Under the pieces are notes generated by a model. That model was given only the letters and a program-made list of their open reading frames with translations, did no database searches and was not told the origin of the DNA. Below are positions 21,041-27,256 of a stretch of 30,653 bases of DNA, one piece after another (the first letter of the stretch is position 1; each line of letters starts with the position of its first letter). Source of the DNA: a virus; the IMG/VR virus record IMGVR_UViG_3300037153_000498, positions 1 to 30,653 of that record; one strand, 5' to 3'. A program made the position numbers and the translations under genes.

Positions 21041-21078
21041 AGTGAGCATCGGTGACCATGAGTGAGCATCAGTGAGCA
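21041..21078. repeat. Four tandem 10-bp repeats (operator array 2)
   Basis: AGTGAGCATC occurs at 21041 and 21061, the partial form AGTGAGCA at 21071 and a diverged GGTGACCATG at 21051, all at 10-bp steps. The core is the reverse complement of TGCTCACT in the array at 17701-17730. Both arrays lie in front of oppositely directed operons, as expected of one shared regulator. Confidence 0.85.
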
Positions 21079-21165
21079 GACCACGGCAGACCAGCTGGAC
21101 CAGGGCTTGCGAACGGCCGGGAAGTGGGGGCAGGGTGTTGCCCACTCCCACCTCCCAGGTGGCCT

Positions 21166-21254
21166 ACATCCCTTACGGACAAAGGGAATGTCAGTCACTA
21201 CAGCGTTAGGCCCTACAGGGTCAGGCTGTAAAAACCTAATGCTGTAAGGGATGT
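21166..21254 (+). promoter_or_regulatory. Nested inverted repeats in early leader
   Basis: An outer pair, ACATCCCTTAC (21166-21176) and GTAAGGGATGT (21244-21254), is perfect. It encloses CAGCGTTAGG (21201-21210) and CCTAATGCTG (21235-21244), which pair with one mismatch. The structure ends about 40 bp before the first early gene. A structured 5' leader, attenuator or protein-bound palindrome pair is possible. Confidence 0.6.
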
Positions 21255-21294
21255 GAAAGACCAACCTGTGTAGTCGAGTGCAGGAAAGATGATC

Positions 21295-21552
21295 ATGCCT
21301 GATATCAGCAAGTCCCGGGGCCTGGCCTCCGAAGCGGTCAGCCGCGCCAGCCGGACCCCGAAGGATACCCGGGTCTGGAACCTGACCCCCGAAGATGTGG
21401 CCGAACAGCTGAAGCGGTCAGTCTGGACTGTCCGCCGCTGGATGCATGACGGCAAGCTGGACTACTGGCAGCTGCACCCCGGTGGACCGATGCGGACCTG
21501 CCAGGAAGCGGTCAACGACTTCGTGCACCGGCACCTGACCCGGGCAGGATGA
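21295..21552 (+). CDS. Excisionase-like helix-turn-helix protein
   Basis: An 85-aa protein with a winged HTH of the Xis/MerR-like (HTH_17) kind: LTPEDVAEQLKRSVWTVRRW (about residues 30-49), then MHDGKLDYWQL, then MRTCQEAVNDFV. It is the first gene of the early operon. The ATG at 21295 is chosen over 21289 because AGGAAAG lies at a usable distance only from the second. It may promote excision with the integrase or repress and switch the early promoter. The nearby operator array may be its target. Confidence 0.75.
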   Translation: MPDISKSRGLASEAVSRASRTPKDTRVWNLTPEDVAEQLKRSVWTVRRWMHDGKLDYWQLHPGGPMRTCQEAVNDFVHRHLTRAG

Positions 21553-21554
21553 TC

Positions 21555-21740
21555 ATGACCACGACGTATGACGATGACGAGGACCGCTGCCGGTACTGCG
21601 GAAGCCGGACCCATCTGCACCCACCCTGGTGCCCGTTCCACGATGTCGAACCGGACTGGCTGGACGACTACGTAGACCCCTATGACCTTGATCAGGCCGA
21701 GGACCGCTATGACAACCAGGTTTACGGGGAACCGTCATGA
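21555..21740 (+). CDS. Small acidic zinc-finger-like protein
   Basis: A 61-aa protein with CRYCGS and CPFH (Cys/Cys, then Cys/His) near the N-terminus, enough for one zinc ion, and an Asp/Tyr-rich C-terminus (DDYVDPYDLDQAEDRYD). The second ATG (21555) fits the AGGATGATC leader. It overlaps the next gene by ATGA. The partner and function are unknown. Its strong negative charge makes protein binding likelier than DNA binding. Confidence 0.6.
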   Translation: MTTTYDDDEDRCRYCGSRTHLHPPWCPFHDVEPDWLDDYVDPYDLDQAEDRYDNQVYGEPS

Positions 21741-21985
21741 TCACCAGCCGGACCACCGGCGAGATTGTCCTGCTGATGCTGACCAGCACGGTGGCCCTGC
21801 TGCTGCTGATCGCCGGGCTGGGGGTGACTGTCTTCGAACTGGTCCACCCTGGCCGGGCCGAACTGACCGGAGTAGTGGCCAGTCTGTTCGATGTCATGAA
21901 GGTGATCATCGGTGCCGTGCTTGGATACGCGGCTGGACGGATCGGCCCCGCACAAGGGGCCCGGCACGAAGGGACACTGACATGA
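21737..21985 (+). CDS. Small two-span membrane protein
   Basis: An 82-aa protein with hydrophobic segments at about residues 8-33 (EIVLLMLTSTVALLLLIAGL) and 45-66 (VVASLFDVMKVIIGAVLGYA). It has ATGA overlaps on both sides, so it is firmly placed in the early operon. The two-span layout and size are holin-like, and the endolysin lies 1.1 kb downstream in the same operon, so this is an alternative holin candidate. Confidence 0.62.
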   Translation: MITSRTTGEIVLLMLTSTVALLLLIAGLGVTVFELVHPGRAELTGVVASLFDVMKVIIGAVLGYAAGRIGPAQGARHEGTLT

Positions 21986-22200
21986 TCATCCTGAGTGAGA
22001 TACGGGATGGGGACGAAGTGATCATCCAGGACCCGGACGGCAACCGGGCCCGGGGCACGGTCCACCTGAGCCGGGACCACAAGACCCTGTACCTCCAGGG
22101 ATTCGGCACCCATCTGGAGTTTGCCCGGAAGACAGCCGGGGGCTGGCAGCGGTCGAACCACATCCAGGTGATGGCCCACCAGGAAGCGATGTTCCAGTGA
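21982..22200 (+). CDS. Small beta-rich protein, unknown function
   Basis: A 72-aa protein beginning MIILSEIRDGDEVIIQDPDG and continuing with alternating strands (ARGTVHLSRDHKTLYLQGFG), consistent with a small SH3-like barrel. The start overlaps the previous stop and the end overlaps the RusA start (GTGA). No family is assigned. A nucleic-acid-associated role would suit its neighbours. Confidence 0.6.
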   Translation: MIILSEIRDGDEVIIQDPDGNRARGTVHLSRDHKTLYLQGFGTHLEFARKTAGGWQRSNHIQVMAHQEAMFQ

Positions 22201-22691
22201 CCAGCGACCTGGGGCAGCGGATGGCCCGGGTCGGCCGGGAAATGCGGGAAGCCTTCACACCAGGACCCAGACGGATGATCAAGATTCGGGTGAACGGCAC
22301 CCCGGTAGGCCAGGGTGCGATCCGACGTAGCCCCAACAGCCGGGCTTCCTACCATGCGAACAAAACCCAGCTGATGCCCTGGCGGGACTCGATCATCCAT
22401 GCCGTGGTGGACGCCTGGGGTGGGGCAGCCCCGTGGACCGATGGGGTGGAGGCCCAGGCAGTGTTCGGCTTCCCACACCTGAAGTCTCATTACAAGATCA
22501 ACGGTGAACTGCGGGACACAGCCCCGCTGGCCAAGATCACGGCACCGGACCTTGACCACCTGCAACGCGCGGTGGGTGACGCCATGGCCCAGGCCGGGGC
22601 AATCGTTGACGATGCCCAGATATGCAGCTGGGTGGCCAGCAAGGTCTACACCCAGCACCCAGGACTGGACTTGATCATTCGAAGGCTGTGA
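22197..22691 (+). CDS. rusA: RusA-like Holliday junction resolvase
   Basis: A 164-aa protein. The RusA fold is recognised from IKIRVNGTPVGQGAIRR at about residues 28-44, PDLDHLQRAVGDAM with Asp118 and Asp120, and DDAQI with Asp138 and Asp139, the metal-binding acidic set. The enzyme would cut four-way junctions formed during phage recombination and replication and help resolve concatemers for packaging. The first 27 residues precede the core; an internal ATG (MIKIRV) could start a shorter form. The start GTG overlaps the upstream stop. Confidence 0.87.
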   Translation: MTSDLGQRMARVGREMREAFTPGPRRMIKIRVNGTPVGQGAIRRSPNSRASYHANKTQLMPWRDSIIHAVVDAWGGAAPWTDGVEAQAVFGFPHLKSHYKINGELRDTAPLAKITAPDLDHLQRAVGDAMAQAGAIVDDAQICSWVASKVYTQHPGLDLIIRRL

Positions 22692-22698
22692 TCGGGAA

Positions 22699-23091
22699 GT
22701 GATCAGCCATCGATACCTGTCCACAGCCTGCTACCACCACCACCATCAACGGTGCCGTCAGGTCTGCAAATTCTGTTTTGCCGACTGCATCTGCACTTGC
22801 CACAAGGGAGAAACGATCATGACCCAGAGGCCAGCGGACGATCAGCTGCCACCCCCCACGGTCCAGGAACCAGCGACCCCTGAAGACCTGCAAGCCCAGA
22901 CCATCAGCCAGGCCGACGTGGACGCGCTCCAGATGCAACAGCTGGGGGATGAGTCCCGATGGCCGGAACAGCCCCAGCCGGAGGGCACCGGCCAGAACAT
23001 CGAAGTTGATCACGAAAACACGGCATCACGCGGGCCTCAGGGGCAGCAGGGTGAAGAAGCTGATCAAGAAGGTGATGGTCCATCGTGGTAG
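22699..23091 (+). CDS. Cys/His-cluster protein with disordered acidic tail
   Basis: A 130-aa ORF. From GTG 22699, the first 35 residues contain CYHHHHQRCRQVCKFC and then CICTCH, a dense metal-binding cluster resembling short actinophage zinc proteins. From residue 41 an in-frame ATG at 22819, with GGGAGAAACGATC before it, could begin a second 90-aa product: Pro/Gln/Glu-rich and probably disordered (QLPPPTVQEPATPEDLQAQT and on). Both may be made from one gene. The end overlaps the endolysin start by 7 bp. Confidence 0.6.
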   Translation: MISHRYLSTACYHHHHQRCRQVCKFCFADCICTCHKGETIMTQRPADDQLPPPTVQEPATPEDLQAQTISQADVDALQMQQLGDESRWPEQPQPEGTGQNIEVDHENTASRGPQGQQGEEADQEGDGPSW

Positions 23092-23918
23092 CGGGATCGG
23101 CTGACCAGGCGGTCAGTAACGCCAAGAAGACCAATTACAACGATGTGGGGATGTGCCTCTGGTACACCCAGGAATGGCTGGAGTCCCCACACGCCTACCC
23201 CGATGCCACCACCCAGTGGAAGAATGCCCAGCACCGGCACGCTGGAGACAAGAATCCGCCGAAGGGTGCCCCGGTGTTCTGGACCGGGGGCAGCAAGGGC
23301 TACGGACACGCGGCGATCAGTCTCGGCGGTGGCCGAATTCGGACCATCGATTGCACCTACGGCGGGGTGACCAACGACGCCGACATCAACTGGCCCGGCA
23401 ACAGCTGGGGCCTGCCGTACGCGGGCTGGAGCGAGGACATCGGCGGGGTCGATGTCCCCTGGCTACGGGCCGGTGGAGGGAAGCCAACTGACGAAGGGAT
23501 TCTAGGAATGTCAGACATGGAAAAGTTCAGCCGGGGTGGGGATCAGTCGATCCCGAAAGATGACAACTGGCACCTGCTGAAGATCGATGACGAAGATCAC
23601 TACAGCCTGGTCACCGGTCCGGCCACCTGGCTGGCCACCATCGGGGTGCACGTGGCCAAGCTGCCGTCCGGGGCGACAGCCCAGTTCCGGCTGGCCCGGG
23701 TGATCGACTACTCCGGCGACAAGAAGACCACCGTCGAGTCCTGGTATCCGATCCACGAAGTGCTGGCCACGGCCGGGGATGCCTATTCCACCTTCAGCTT
23801 CACCAACACCCTGGGTGGGGACACCGGGGGTGGCAAGCAAAAGATTCGGCTGTACGTCAAGTGCCCGGAAGGCCCAGCTGTGGTAGCCGGGATCACCAGC
23901 CGGTGTCTCCATGACTGA
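23085..23918 (+). CDS. Endolysin, CHAP-like peptidase/amidase
   Basis: A 277-aa protein. The N-terminal domain has the NlpC/CHAP arrangement: Cys24 in GMCLWYTQEW, then PPKGAPVFWTGG, then His75 in GYGHAAISLG, followed by IRTIDCTYGG. It should cleave host peptidoglycan at lysis. Residues about 150-277 form a beta-rich C-terminal part (WHLLKIDDEDHYSLVTGPAT, KKTTVESWYPIHEV), likely for wall binding or a jelly-roll partner. An ATG at 23510 preceded by CTAGGA could start that part separately. The gene lies in the early operon rather than beside the tail genes, which is uncommon. GTG start. Confidence 0.8.
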   Translation: MVAGSADQAVSNAKKTNYNDVGMCLWYTQEWLESPHAYPDATTQWKNAQHRHAGDKNPPKGAPVFWTGGSKGYGHAAISLGGGRIRTIDCTYGGVTNDADINWPGNSWGLPYAGWSEDIGGVDVPWLRAGGGKPTDEGILGMSDMEKFSRGGDQSIPKDDNWHLLKIDDEDHYSLVTGPATWLATIGVHVAKLPSGATAQFRLARVIDYSGDKKTTVESWYPIHEVLATAGDAYSTFSFTNTLGGDTGGGKQKIRLYVKCPEGPAVVAGITSRCLHD

Positions 23919-24270
23919 CCTGAAGGCCGTAGTGAACATGGCACCAGACGATCTTGACCGGATCGCCCAGGAATTCCGGGACCTGGCCGGGTACGTGGCC
24001 AAGCTGACCGAGGAACTGGAAACCATGAAGACGATCTTGCGAGGCCTGGGCCCGGGTGATCATCCCACCCCCTCCGGGCTGGTGATCAAGGTCCGTCCGG
24101 CCCGGAAGTTCAACGTTCTCCGGGGCCTGTCGATGCTGGACCCGGAGGACCGGGAACGGTGCATGATCAGGCTGCCCGATGCCTCCCTGGTGAAGGAACG
24201 GCTGACCATCGGTCAGGTCAACGACTGCATGGAACCGGGCACTTCCAGGCCGACGATCAAAGTGGAGTGA
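23911..24270 (+). CDS. Small coiled-coil protein, unknown function
   Basis: A 119-aa protein. It begins with a helical coiled-coil-like segment (LDRIAQEFRDLAGYVAKLTE, ELETMKTILRGLG) and continues with a beta-rich half (LVIKVRPARKFNVLRGLSML). It overlaps the endolysin end by 8 bp. It has no Cys cluster and no membrane span. No family is recognised. A GTG at 23932 or ATG at 23938 are alternative starts. Confidence 0.6.
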   Translation: MTDLKAVVNMAPDDLDRIAQEFRDLAGYVAKLTEELETMKTILRGLGPGDHPTPSGLVIKVRPARKFNVLRGLSMLDPEDRERCMIRLPDASLVKERLTIGQVNDCMEPGTSRPTIKVE

Positions 24271-24279
24271 TCAACTGTG

Positions 24280-24519
24280 ATGACTGAGGCCACCAAGCTG
24301 GCCCGGGCCCAGCAGAAGTTCGCCCTGGCCCGGATCAGCCTGCTGAAGCTGGTGGAGCACACCTGCCCTGGTGACCATCGGGTCGTGCCGCACCGGGATG
24401 GTCTGCCCCCGTGGTGCCGGGCCTGTCGCCGGGACCGGTACGGCCGAACCGTGGAAGCCCTGCGGACCGCTTCAGCCCTGCACAAGGAGAGGAGTCAACG
24501 ACGTGTGCGCGCGATGTGA
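24280..24519 (+). CDS. Small zinc-binding protein with Cys/His knuckle
   Basis: A 79-aa basic protein. The central HTCPGDHR...PPWCRACRRDRYGR segment gives a C/H plus CxxC zinc site; both flanks are helical and rich in Arg/Lys. Such knuckles resemble phage DNA-binding or HNH-like remnants. GTG at 24277 or ATG at 24280 is possible; a GGAG lies 13-16 nt upstream. The gene overlaps the following small ORF, whose ribosome site AAGGAGAGGAG lies inside its end. Confidence 0.6.
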   Translation: MTEATKLARAQQKFALARISLLKLVEHTCPGDHRVVPHRDGLPPWCRACRRDRYGRTVEALRTASALHKERSQRRVRAM

Positions 24520-24769
24520 TCAGCTGCCGGAACAGATGCGGGACCTACTGGCTGCCATGTTCGTCACCGGGACCCGGTATGTCGCGGCAGCCGAAGCCGG
24601 AGAGGATGACCAGGCCAATTCGATCATGGACCGGTTCCTGACCCGGGTGCTGGACGAACTGACCCCGGAAGGGGTCCAGGCCATGATGGGAACGCTGATC
24701 TTGATGTCCATGGAGGAGTTGCACCCCTTTTATCACCATGCCCGTGATCGGTATGCCAAGACCAACTGA
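24503..24769 (+). CDS. Small helical protein with N-terminal Cys pair
   Basis: An 88-aa protein starting MCARCDQLPEQMRDLLAAMF. It is nearly all helical and acidic. GTG at 24503 is chosen because AAGGAGAGGAG at 24484-24494 is the best Shine-Dalgarno match in this neighbourhood. The open frame extends upstream to 24371, but that part is a shadow of the previous gene. No family is recognised; small helical early proteins often interfere with host functions. Confidence 0.6.
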   Translation: MCARCDQLPEQMRDLLAAMFVTGTRYVAAAEAGEDDQANSIMDRFLTRVLDELTPEGVQAMMGTLILMSMEELHPFYHHARDRYAKTN

Positions 24770-25223
24770 GCCGCCGCACGGGGAAGGCCGTTACAGCCAT
24801 CAGGGCTGCCGCTGTGAGGTCTGCCGGGCCGACCATGCCCGAGTGGCCCTGGACCGACGCAGACGACGGAAGAAGACCACCGGCGACGCAGGGCTTCCCC
24901 CGGGGGTCCAGCACGGGGTTAATGCCTACGTGAACTGGGGCTGCCGGTGCCCGGTCTGCCGACTGGCCGTCAGCTTGAAACAGCAGGACTATCGAAAGCG
25001 CAAGGCTGATCATGACGGTTCCGACGCTGCCACCCCAGCTGATGCAGCGGGGTGGGGACCCGGGGCTGGTGGCCCGGGAATACCTGGAGACAATCCGGGA
25101 GGCGATAGCCCAGGCCCCCCGGTCCCGCCAGCTGATGATCGGGCCATCCTCTATCGGGGGCAGCTGTTCCCGGAGGCTGGGCTACCAGCTGATGCAGAGT
25201 GCCCGGAGGACCCAGCCCCCTAA
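24738..25223 (+). CDS. Tandem CxC-x2-C zinc-knuckle protein, overlapping the nuclease gene
   Basis: The ORF encodes 161 aa. Two similar modules, GCRCEVCRADHARVALDRRR and GCRCPVCRLAVSLKQQDYRK, are each a Cys cluster followed by a basic helix, as in many small actinophage DNA-binding-type proteins. The function-bearing part ends about residue 95. The remaining 65 or so residues are Gly/Pro/Asp-rich, overlap the first 211 bp of the Cas4-like gene in another frame and may be non-functional read-on. The start may be 24738 or 24753. Confidence 0.6.
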   Translation: MPVIGMPRPTEPPHGEGRYSHQGCRCEVCRADHARVALDRRRRRKKTTGDAGLPPGVQHGVNAYVNWGCRCPVCRLAVSLKQQDYRKRKADHDGSDAATPADAAGWGPGAGGPGIPGDNPGGDSPGPPVPPADDRAILYRGQLFPEAGLPADAECPEDPAP

Positions 25224-25845
25224 CTGGCCAGCCACCGTGGGCACCGGGGTGCACCTATGGCTGGAGGCAGTGTTCGGCGGCACCAGCTTGGACAAGGTGC
25301 CGATGGTGGGGCCCGGCCAGGAACGCTGGGCGGTCGAGACGAAGCTGACCGTGGGTGAAGTCGGCGGGGTTCCGATTCTCGGCACCTGTGACCTGTATGA
25401 CCGGGTGACAGCCACGGTGATCGACCACAAGACCATGGGCAAGACCCGGCTGGCCGACTACACCCGGAAGGGGCCCCCGGAGGTCTACCGGGTCCAGGTC
25501 CAGCTGTACGGGCTGGGCTGGCGCCGGGCAGGCCTGCCGGTGGACACGGTGATGATCAGCTTCCTGCCCCGGGACGGCCAGCTGGACGATGCCTACATCT
25601 GGTGGGAACCGTTCCGGCCGGAGATTGCCCGGCAGGCCCTGGATCGGCTGAACGGGATTAGCCAGCTGGTGCAGACCTTCGGGGTGGCAGCCCTGGGGAT
25701 GTTGCCCACCACCGATGAATGGTGCTTCAGCTGCCCTTACCTCCGGCTGAAGTCAGATGATCTTGGCCGGGGTTGCCCAGGTGACCCCGGAATGTACCAA
25801 CCCAACCTGGGACTAACGATCAAGGAAGGCAGTGGACATGTCTGA
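25012..25845 (+). CDS. Cas4/RecB-type PD-(D/E)XK exonuclease with Fe-S cysteines
   Basis: A 277-aa nuclease. The catalytic motifs are GTCDLYD with Asp127, VIDHK with Asp138 and Lys140, and QLYGLGW with Gln164 and Tyr166. Four cysteines fit an iron-sulfur cluster as in Cas4 and AddB: Cys52 (GGSCSRR), Cys238 and Cys241 (CFSC) and Cys255 (RGC). In phages, such proteins act in recombination by resecting DNA ends together with an annealing partner. The ATG at 25012 is preceded by AAGG and GATC. It overlaps the next gene slightly. No cas1/cas2 is present, so a CRISPR role is unlikely. Confidence 0.85.
   Translation: MTVPTLPPQLMQRGGDPGLVAREYLETIREAIAQAPRSRQLMIGPSSIGGSCSRRLGYQLMQSARRTQPPNWPATVGTGVHLWLEAVFGGTSLDKVPMVGPGQERWAVETKLTVGEVGGVPILGTCDLYDRVTATVIDHKTMGKTRLADYTRKGPPEVYRVQVQLYGLGWRRAGLPVDTVMISFLPRDGQLDDAYIWWEPFRPEIARQALDRLNGISQLVQTFGVAALGMLPTTDEWCFSCPYLRLKSDDLGRGCPGDPGMYQPNLGLTIKEGSGHV
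25818..25840 (+). promoter_or_regulatory. Start-associated sequence, early-operon copy
   Basis: GATCAAGGAAGGCAGTGGA directly precedes the ATG at 25838 and is identical to the stretch before the integrase start. It includes the ribosome binding site AAGGAAGG. Confidence 0.7.
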
Positions 25846-26470
25846 ACGTATCGAGATTGATCAGATCAAGGTCACCAACATCTTGGTGCCGATCATCGGA
25901 ACCAGTCCGTTGATCATGCATAACTGGTCAGAGAAACAGAAGCGGGCCATGCTCCAGGCCCAGCAGGGCAAGCGGGCCATGAAGGATGTTCGGGACCCAG
26001 AGGCCGAATATCAGGCAGCTTTCTACCGAATCGCGCGCGAGGGGCAATCAGATGGCTATGGCTTCCCGGTGACCGGATTTAAGGCTGCCATCGTCGGGGC
26101 TGCCCGGTTCTATGGAAAGTCGATCAAGATGACCGAACTGAAGCAATTTATCTTCATGCGGGGTGTGCTGACAAAGGCTGACCCCCAGCAGCTAGTCGAG
26201 ATTGTCGGCCAGCCAGAAATGCGAGAAGATGTCGTTCGGCTGGGTGGTATGAACCGGTCAGCTGATCTTCGGTATCGGCCGGAATTCAAGCAGTGGAGCG
26301 CCGTGCTGGATGTGACCTTCGTCCAGTCCTCACTGTCTCAAGGATCGGTGCTCTCATTGATCGATGCCGCTGGCCTGGGGGTCGGCGTCGGGGAATGGAG
26401 GCCCGAACGGCGAGGCGAATTCGGGTGCTTCACCATCGATCAATCGAAGGACATCGAGGTTCGAAAGTGA
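25838..26470 (+). CDS. Conserved partner of the Cas4-like nuclease, unknown function
   Basis: A 210-aa protein. It begins with strands that lead into LVPIIGTSPLIMHNWSEK, and later has RDPEAEYQAAFYR, GYGFPVTGFKAAIVGAARFY, ADLRYRPEF and GLGVGVGEWRPERRGEFGCF. The order of these motifs, and the place behind a Cas4-like nuclease, matches a family I recall from actinophages that has no firm function. The shape, with a Gly-rich GVGVGEWRPE loop near the end, is reminiscent of RAMP/Cas7-like folds. A DNA-annealing or binding role in recombination is inferred from the gene pair. The ATG is fixed by the start-associated sequence. Confidence 0.72.
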   Translation: MSERIEIDQIKVTNILVPIIGTSPLIMHNWSEKQKRAMLQAQQGKRAMKDVRDPEAEYQAAFYRIAREGQSDGYGFPVTGFKAAIVGAARFYGKSIKMTELKQFIFMRGVLTKADPQQLVEIVGQPEMREDVVRLGGMNRSADLRYRPEFKQWSAVLDVTFVQSSLSQGSVLSLIDAAGLGVGVGEWRPERRGEFGCFTIDQSKDIEVRK

Positions 26471-26883
26471 ACGCCAGGGAAGCGCTCCGGGACATCTATG
26501 AACGACATGCCCAGCTGACCCCGGCCATCGTGGTCGAGGGAGCCCGGCCGGAGGATGCCCCGCTGCATGATCAATTCGAGTGGGATGATCAAGTAGCGGG
26601 TGAGCGATACCGATTGGTGCAGGCCGGTGACATGATCAGGAAATACAAGATCACCTATGCACACGACAAGGATGGTAGCCCTAGGACCATCCGGGAATGG
26701 GTGTCGGTCAGCCGTCCTGATCAATCCCGGAGCTACATACCGACTGGGGAAGCCGTGATGGACCCATTTACGAAGGAAGCGCTGAAGCGGGAATGCTTGC
26801 GTGAGGCCAGGGCTTTCAAGATCAAATATTCGGCCCTTGACGAGTATGCAGTCATCGTGGCAGGGATGGCCGATACCGGCTAG
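26467..26883 (+). CDS. Conserved phage protein of the recombination block
   Basis: A 138-aa protein starting from GTG (MNAREALRDIYERHAQLTPA) and overlapping the previous stop by GTGA. The segment ARPEDAPLHDQFEWDDQVAG and later AGDMIRKYKITY, EWVSVSRP and ARAFKIKYSAL are characteristic of a small family I recall next to nuclease or annealing genes in actinophages. Function unknown. It is the last gene before the pentamer array, whose start adjoins its stop codon. Confidence 0.7.
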   Translation: MNAREALRDIYERHAQLTPAIVVEGARPEDAPLHDQFEWDDQVAGERYRLVQAGDMIRKYKITYAHDKDGSPRTIREWVSVSRPDQSRSYIPTGEAVMDPFTKEALKRECLREARAFKIKYSALDEYAVIVAGMADTG

Positions 26884-27250
26884 GCAGGTGCGGCGTGGCG
26901 TGGCGGCGGTTCGGCATGGTCGGGTTCGGCCTGGCGCGGCAAGGCAGGCACGGTCAGGTCTGGCCAGGTGTGGCGCGGTCAGGTTCGGCGCGGTTCGGCG
27001 GGGCAAGGCAGGGCAGGCAGGGCAGGGCGCGGCAAGGCAAGGTTCGGCGCGGCTTGGCAAGGCCAGGCTCGGCAGGGCCGGGCAAGGCTCGGCAGGGCCG
27101 GGCAAGGCAAGGCAGGGCAGGCGAGGCCAGGCCAGGCACGGCAAGGCATGGCACGGTGGGGCAGGCATGGTTCGGCAGGGTACGGCGTGGCCAGGCTAGG
27201 CCTGGCAAGGCGAGGCAGAGCAGGGCACGGCGTGGCAGGCAAGGAAAAGG
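26884..27250 (+). repeat. Degenerate pentanucleotide array GGYNN
   Basis: About 70 consecutive five-base units begin with GG, mostly GGC and sometimes GGT, followed by two variable bases (for example GGCAA, GGCAG, GGTTC, GGCGC, GGCCA), with only a few slips in phase. The strand is strongly G-rich. Units 27066-27105 hold an exact tandem duplication of four pentamers. No gene is convincing here: the several open frames on both strands result from the lack of stop words in the repeat. The array ends just before the GGAA repeat and start codon of the putative ssDNA-binding gene. Confidence 0.92.
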
Positions 27251-27256
27251 TCCGAT

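Larger units (their letters stand above)
20888..21294. promoter_or_regulatory. Divergent control region between leftward and early operons
   Basis: This 407-bp stretch has no convincing gene. It holds a single operator-like GGTGAGCACCAGG (21001-21013), the four-unit array at 21041-21078, a small CCACCT/AGGTGG hairpin (21148-21162) and nested inverted repeats (21166-21254). It is the natural site of the lytic-lysogenic decision. Exact promoters could not be assigned with confidence. Confidence 0.65.

Noticed and set aside
26884-27250. CRISPR array
   Set aside because: There are no 21-40 bp repeats with regular spacers; the unit is five bases. The Cas4-like gene stands alone without cas1 or cas2.
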